Shown piece after piece: positions 44,034 to 45,914 of a stretch of DNA of 45,914 nucleotides (position 1 is its first letter; every line of letters starts with the position of its first letter). The position numbers and the translations under genes are program-made. Under the pieces are notes generated by a model that worked only from the letters and a program-made list of their open reading frames with translations, was not told the origin of the DNA and did not search any database. This DNA is from Nitrospira sp. Lineage in GTDB: Bacteria > Nitrospirota > Nitrospiria > Nitrospirales > Nitrospiraceae. The stretch lies in contig JAFEBI010000025.1 in the NCBI GenBank assembly GCA_018242725.1, positions 1-45,914 of the forward strand, read 5' to 3'.

Positions 44034-44063
44034 TTGTGAGCGTTCGTCCAGCTATGGTACTAT
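44034..44063 (+). promoter_or_regulatory. Candidate rpmB promoter
   Basis: TTGTGA and TACTAT with an 18-base spacer, 45 bases before the rpmB start. Four of six bases match at each element, so the call is tentative. Confidence 0.35.
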
Positions 44064-44108
44064 CCCAACATTCAACCGAATTTCACTTCATCGAGAAGGA
44101 GTACGATC

Positions 44109-44300
44109 GTGGCATTTATGTGTGAAGTGTGCCTCAAGAAGCCGGTTTCCGGGAATAACGTCAGCCATGCGAATAACAAGACCCGGCGGGTGTTCAACCC
44201 CAACATTCAAACAGTGCGAGCCGTCGTTGGGAAGAGCCACAAGCGGATCCGGGTCTGCACGCGCTGCTTGCGTTCAGGATTGATCAAGAAAGCCGTCTAG
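44109..44300 (+). CDS. rpmB: Ribosomal protein bL28
   Basis: 63 residues; the GTG start has AAGGAG upstream. bL28 sits near the exit-tunnel and E-site face of the 50S subunit. Zinc-ribbon Cys pairs at 5/8 (CEVC) and 50/53 (CTRC) mark the C+ form. [17 protein letters not shown] and KRIRVCTRC are family text. A single-gene unit flanked by the B12 riboswitch and a convergent gene. Confidence 0.97.
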   Translation: MAFMCEVCLKKPVSGNNVSHANNKTRRVFNPNIQTVRAVVGKSHKRIRVCTRCLRSGLIKKAV

Positions 44301-44324
44301 TTTTTTCCTCACGGTTCACATCCC

Positions 44325-44639
44325 CTAGGGTGCGCTCCACAGAATCCGGCCTCCTCGCTCAACCAACTTGATGACCAATGGGTCGTCAGGCGACAGAGTG
44401 AGGGTCCGGTTTCCATCTTTACTCCGAAGCACAAACCCTACCTCCCCGTTTGCATCCAAGCCGAGACCGGCTCGTGCTTTGCCCTTGGCATCCAGTAATA
44501 AAAACTCTTCCGCATTGATCCCATTCGAGCTTTGGGCCTGAACCCACGCCGGCGAGAACAATTGATAGCTCACCCCACTACCAACCATTCCACCAATAAA
44601 TGAGACCACACACAACAATAGTATCTGTTTGTGAGTCAT
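44325..44639 (-). CDS. Small exported or membrane-anchored protein of unknown function
   Basis: 104 residues from ATG 44639, with AAGGAG upstream; an in-frame start at 44678 lacks support. An N-terminal helix at about 5-27 (ILLLCVVSFIGGMVGSGVSY) followed by PAWVQAQ could be a signal peptide or an anchor. The rest, GINAEEFLLLDAKGKARAGLGLDANGEVGFVL..., looks like a compact beta-rich repeat domain, with LLLDAKGKARAGL and LRSKDGNRTLTL as two similar units. I do not recognise a named family. It is convergent with rpmB. Confidence 0.75.
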   Translation of the reverse strand: MTHKQILLLCVVSFIGGMVGSGVSYQLFSPAWVQAQSSNGINAEEFLLLDAKGKARAGLGLDANGEVGFVLRSKDGNRTLTLSPDDPLVIKLVERGGRILWSAP

Positions 44640-44713
44640 CGCTGCTCCTTTTCTGCAATTACTACGAAGGAACAACACGGCGAGAAGGGAACTTCACGTG
44701 AGTGCTGCAGTAT

Positions 44714-44756
44714 TGGAGCGGGCGATGGGATTTGAACCCACGACAACTTGCTTGGT
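44714..44756 (-). tRNA. 3' half of a tRNA-Gly gene (probable phage/island attachment site)
   Basis: On the minus strand the segment begins in the anticodon loop (ACCAAGCAAG), then TTGTC as variable loop. The T arm GTGGG-TTCAAAT-CCCAT folds perfectly (one G-U), and CGCCCGC plus T and CCA forms the acceptor 3' strand. The acceptor sequence and CCAAG fit tRNA-Gly (GCC). The 5' half is absent: bases right of 44756 do not form anticodon or D arms. Such a remnant from the anticodon loop to CCA is the usual core left by a tyrosine-integrase element. The intact gene should lie on the far side of the element. Confidence 0.8.
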
Positions 44757-44885
44757 AAGATCATTAGGTATGTTTACTTATTCTACGCCGCGACACAATG
44801 GAGAACACCATACACCAGCAAGTCCACGCCCATCAAGGGGTTTCGTTGTTTCCCGTGTTCCGGTGTGATCTACTCGAGTACGGGC

Positions 44886-44927
44886 AACCGTGACCTTTTT
44901 TGTTCGAACCGTGACTGGAACCGTGAC
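44886..44927. repeat. Three direct copies of AACCGTGAC
   Basis: Copies at 44886-44894, 44907-44915 and 44919-44927, all in the same orientation, spaced 21 and 12 bases start to start. They lie 130-170 bases from the tRNA-Gly half-site. The distance is compatible with integrase arm sites, though this is a guess. Confidence 0.55.
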
Positions 44928-45061
44928 TGAATATTTTTGGGGACGCTGTGGCTACAGAGGAGGCCCCCCGGTATCAACCGGATTAACTTCCCTAGCGATT
45001 AAGGCATCCTAGGTGTACCGCCGCACATCTCATGCAGCACATTGACCTGTGGCGAAAGGCC

Positions 45062-45073
45062 GGGGGGGGGGGG
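45062..45073. repeat. Run of 12 G
   Basis: A homopolymer of 12 G outside any gene I can support. It may be a slippery tract or a sequencing artefact. Confidence 0.9.
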
Positions 45074-45253
45074 CCAGAAATGAAAACATCTCAGAAAAGG
45101 AACCCCGGTGAAGATGGGACCCAACCGCAAACTAACAATGTAGCCAAGATCACACACACGAGGGCAACGATTGGGCTTGATCACCTGGTCGGCAGCGTGT
45201 CCTGACACGCTGTGCCCTCGCCCATTCACTCAGGAGCCCCTGCAGGAGGGGAC

Positions 45254-45741
45254 ATGCCGCAACAGAAAAAGGACCAACAGAAACGCCTTCAGCGTGCTTC
45301 TGTCACCGGAGAATCCCCCTCTTCTCCATTGAGCAACCAGCCGATCCTAAGCAGGCGCGGGAATGGCTCCAACGCGTAGCGGACCATCTTTCCAACTTCC
45401 CGAACGCAGGCCCCCCGTTTCTCTTTGTGGCCGATGCGATCAATCAGTACCTCCAAGATCCTGAGACACGTCCTCTTCCACACAATCTCGGTCTCGTTAA
45501 CCCGCCTGGCAATCCTGGTAATTTTAAGTCTCGCATGAAAGAACGTGAGCGAGGTCGCACAATAGTGAGGTTGAGAGACGCCGGAAAGCCTTGGGGGCAT
45601 ATCTGCGACGCGGTCGGACTCCAAAACAAGCAATCAGTTAAGAACCTTTACAAAAGGTACTCTGACATTTTCCGAGGAGAGAAATTACAGGCCAATATTG
45701 ACAAAGACTTGAAGGAATTCCTTAAAGTCCCCAACCCATAG
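45254..45741 (+). pseudogene. Frameshifted ORF of unknown function in the putative element
   Basis: ATG 45254 has a strong AGGAGGGG site but the frame stops at 45376 after 40 codons. The -1 frame opens upstream of 45300 and runs without stops to 45741. It contains a convincing-looking helix-rich protein: IEQPADPKQAREWLQR..., then GKPWGHICDAVGL and KQSVKNLYKRYSDIF, like a helix-turn-helix. Joining the two needs one missing base, most simply in the C5 run around 45315-45319, giving about 160 residues. An AAAAAG at 45265-45270 could also allow -1 slippage. I do not recognise the product. Either a decayed gene or a base-calling error is likely. Confidence 0.5.
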
Positions 45742-45914
45742 CGGCATTGGCCCATCAGGCTCCCCTGGCCACTCCTCCTCTCCTCATCGGGGGAGGGGGT
45801 ACAACAATTCCAATAATTGACTGTTCCCCCACCTTCTTTTCCATGTGAGAGGGTGCTCCTGCGCGCTTCATTGTGAAGCCGCAAAACATAGCTGTACACC
45901 GGTGCGCCGGTTCA
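45742..45914. other. Right edge, no gene seen
   Basis: 173 bases after the frameshifted ORF. It contains short palindromes such as GCGCTTCA-TTG-TGAAGCCGC and ACCGG-TGCG-CCGGT, and a G-rich GGGGGAGGGGG. No gene or clear promoter. Confidence 0.4.

Larger units (their letters stand above)
44757..45253. other. Gene-poor interval inside the putative element
   Basis: About 500 bases right of the tRNA half. No ORF has a domain or a good ribosome site. It contains three AACCGTGAC copies, a G12 run and the Shine-Dalgarno AGGAGGGG of the next ORF. A minus-strand reading through 44786-44935 is stop-free in part, but I cannot assign it. Confidence 0.5.

Noticed and set aside
44757..44935. Stop-poor minus-strand reading ending near the tRNA half, possibly an integrase C-terminus
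   Set aside because: I see no Arg-His-x-x-Arg or catalytic Tyr motif, so calling it an integrase is not supported.
45289..45633. 114-codon minus-strand ORF at the right end
   Set aside because: It lies opposite the better supported plus-strand frame and has no ribosome site or domain.
1..45914. CRISPR array, insertion sequence or complete tRNA/rRNA gene
   Set aside because: No regularly spaced repeats, transposase or terminal inverted repeats, and no complete tRNA or rRNA were seen on either strand; only the tRNA-Gly half.

Overview
The window looks like the chromosome of a Gram-negative, aerobic bacterium. It carries lipid A and LPS-export genes (lpxD, lptF, lptG), a TonB-dependent outer-membrane receptor, and the oxygen-dependent lower-ligand synthase BluB. 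The gene content and order look to me like the Nitrospira lineage (Nitrospirota). That placement is an inference from family knowledge, not from a search.

Layout, left to right. (1) 1-726: the 5' part of a type I restriction hsdR on the minus strand, broken by an in-frame TGA at codon 28 and running off the edge. (2) 890-10058: metabolic and household genes: an MtfA-like peptidase with a SEC-C tail, a dicarboxylate symporter, a fused FAD/Fe-S 2-hydroxyacid dehydrogenase followed by a beta-grasp protein, a divergent 2-hydroxyacid reductase, a large TPR protein and a cold-shock protein. (3) 10358-15506, plus strand: an envelope-lipid block of lptF, lptG, fabF, an acyl carrier protein with a very basic tail, and lpxD. 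(4) 15521-27318, minus strand: a small membrane protein, then a chemosensory/signalling cluster. Read in transcription order it is CheY-like receiver, CheW, chemoreceptor, CheA with three Hpt domains and a C-terminal receiver, CheW, CheW, receiver plus coiled coil, a protein with a degenerate Hpt domain, and an HD-GYP protein. No cheR or cheB is present. (5) 27832-43933, minus strand: a long cobalamin locus in two units, each behind its own cobalamin riboswitch. The uptake unit is btuF-btuC-btuD-nitrilase. The receptor/salvage/assembly unit is btuB-cbiA-CWC protein-bluB-ATR-cobU-cobT-cobS-cbiB-cobD-cbiZ-cobQ. Most junctions are 4-base start/stop overlaps. (6) 44109-44639: rpmB and a small exported protein. 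(7) 44714-45914: a 3' half of a tRNA-Gly gene on the minus strand, then gene-poor DNA with short repeats, a G12 run and a frameshifted ORF. This is what the chromosome-proximal edge of a tRNA-integrated element looks like.

How the parts work together: the cobalamin locus covers corrinoid capture at the outer membrane, periplasmic binding, ABC import, adenosylation, side-arm removal and re-attachment, lower-ligand synthesis and nucleotide-loop assembly, so it can both finish and remodel corrinoids. The chemosensory locus resembles the Pil-Chp/alternative-function type more than a flagellar type. The points I find most worth following are the nitrilase and CWC proteins inside the B12 regulon, the histone-like tail on the acyl carrier protein, the His-less Hpt protein next to a multi-Hpt CheA, and the tRNA-Gly half-site.
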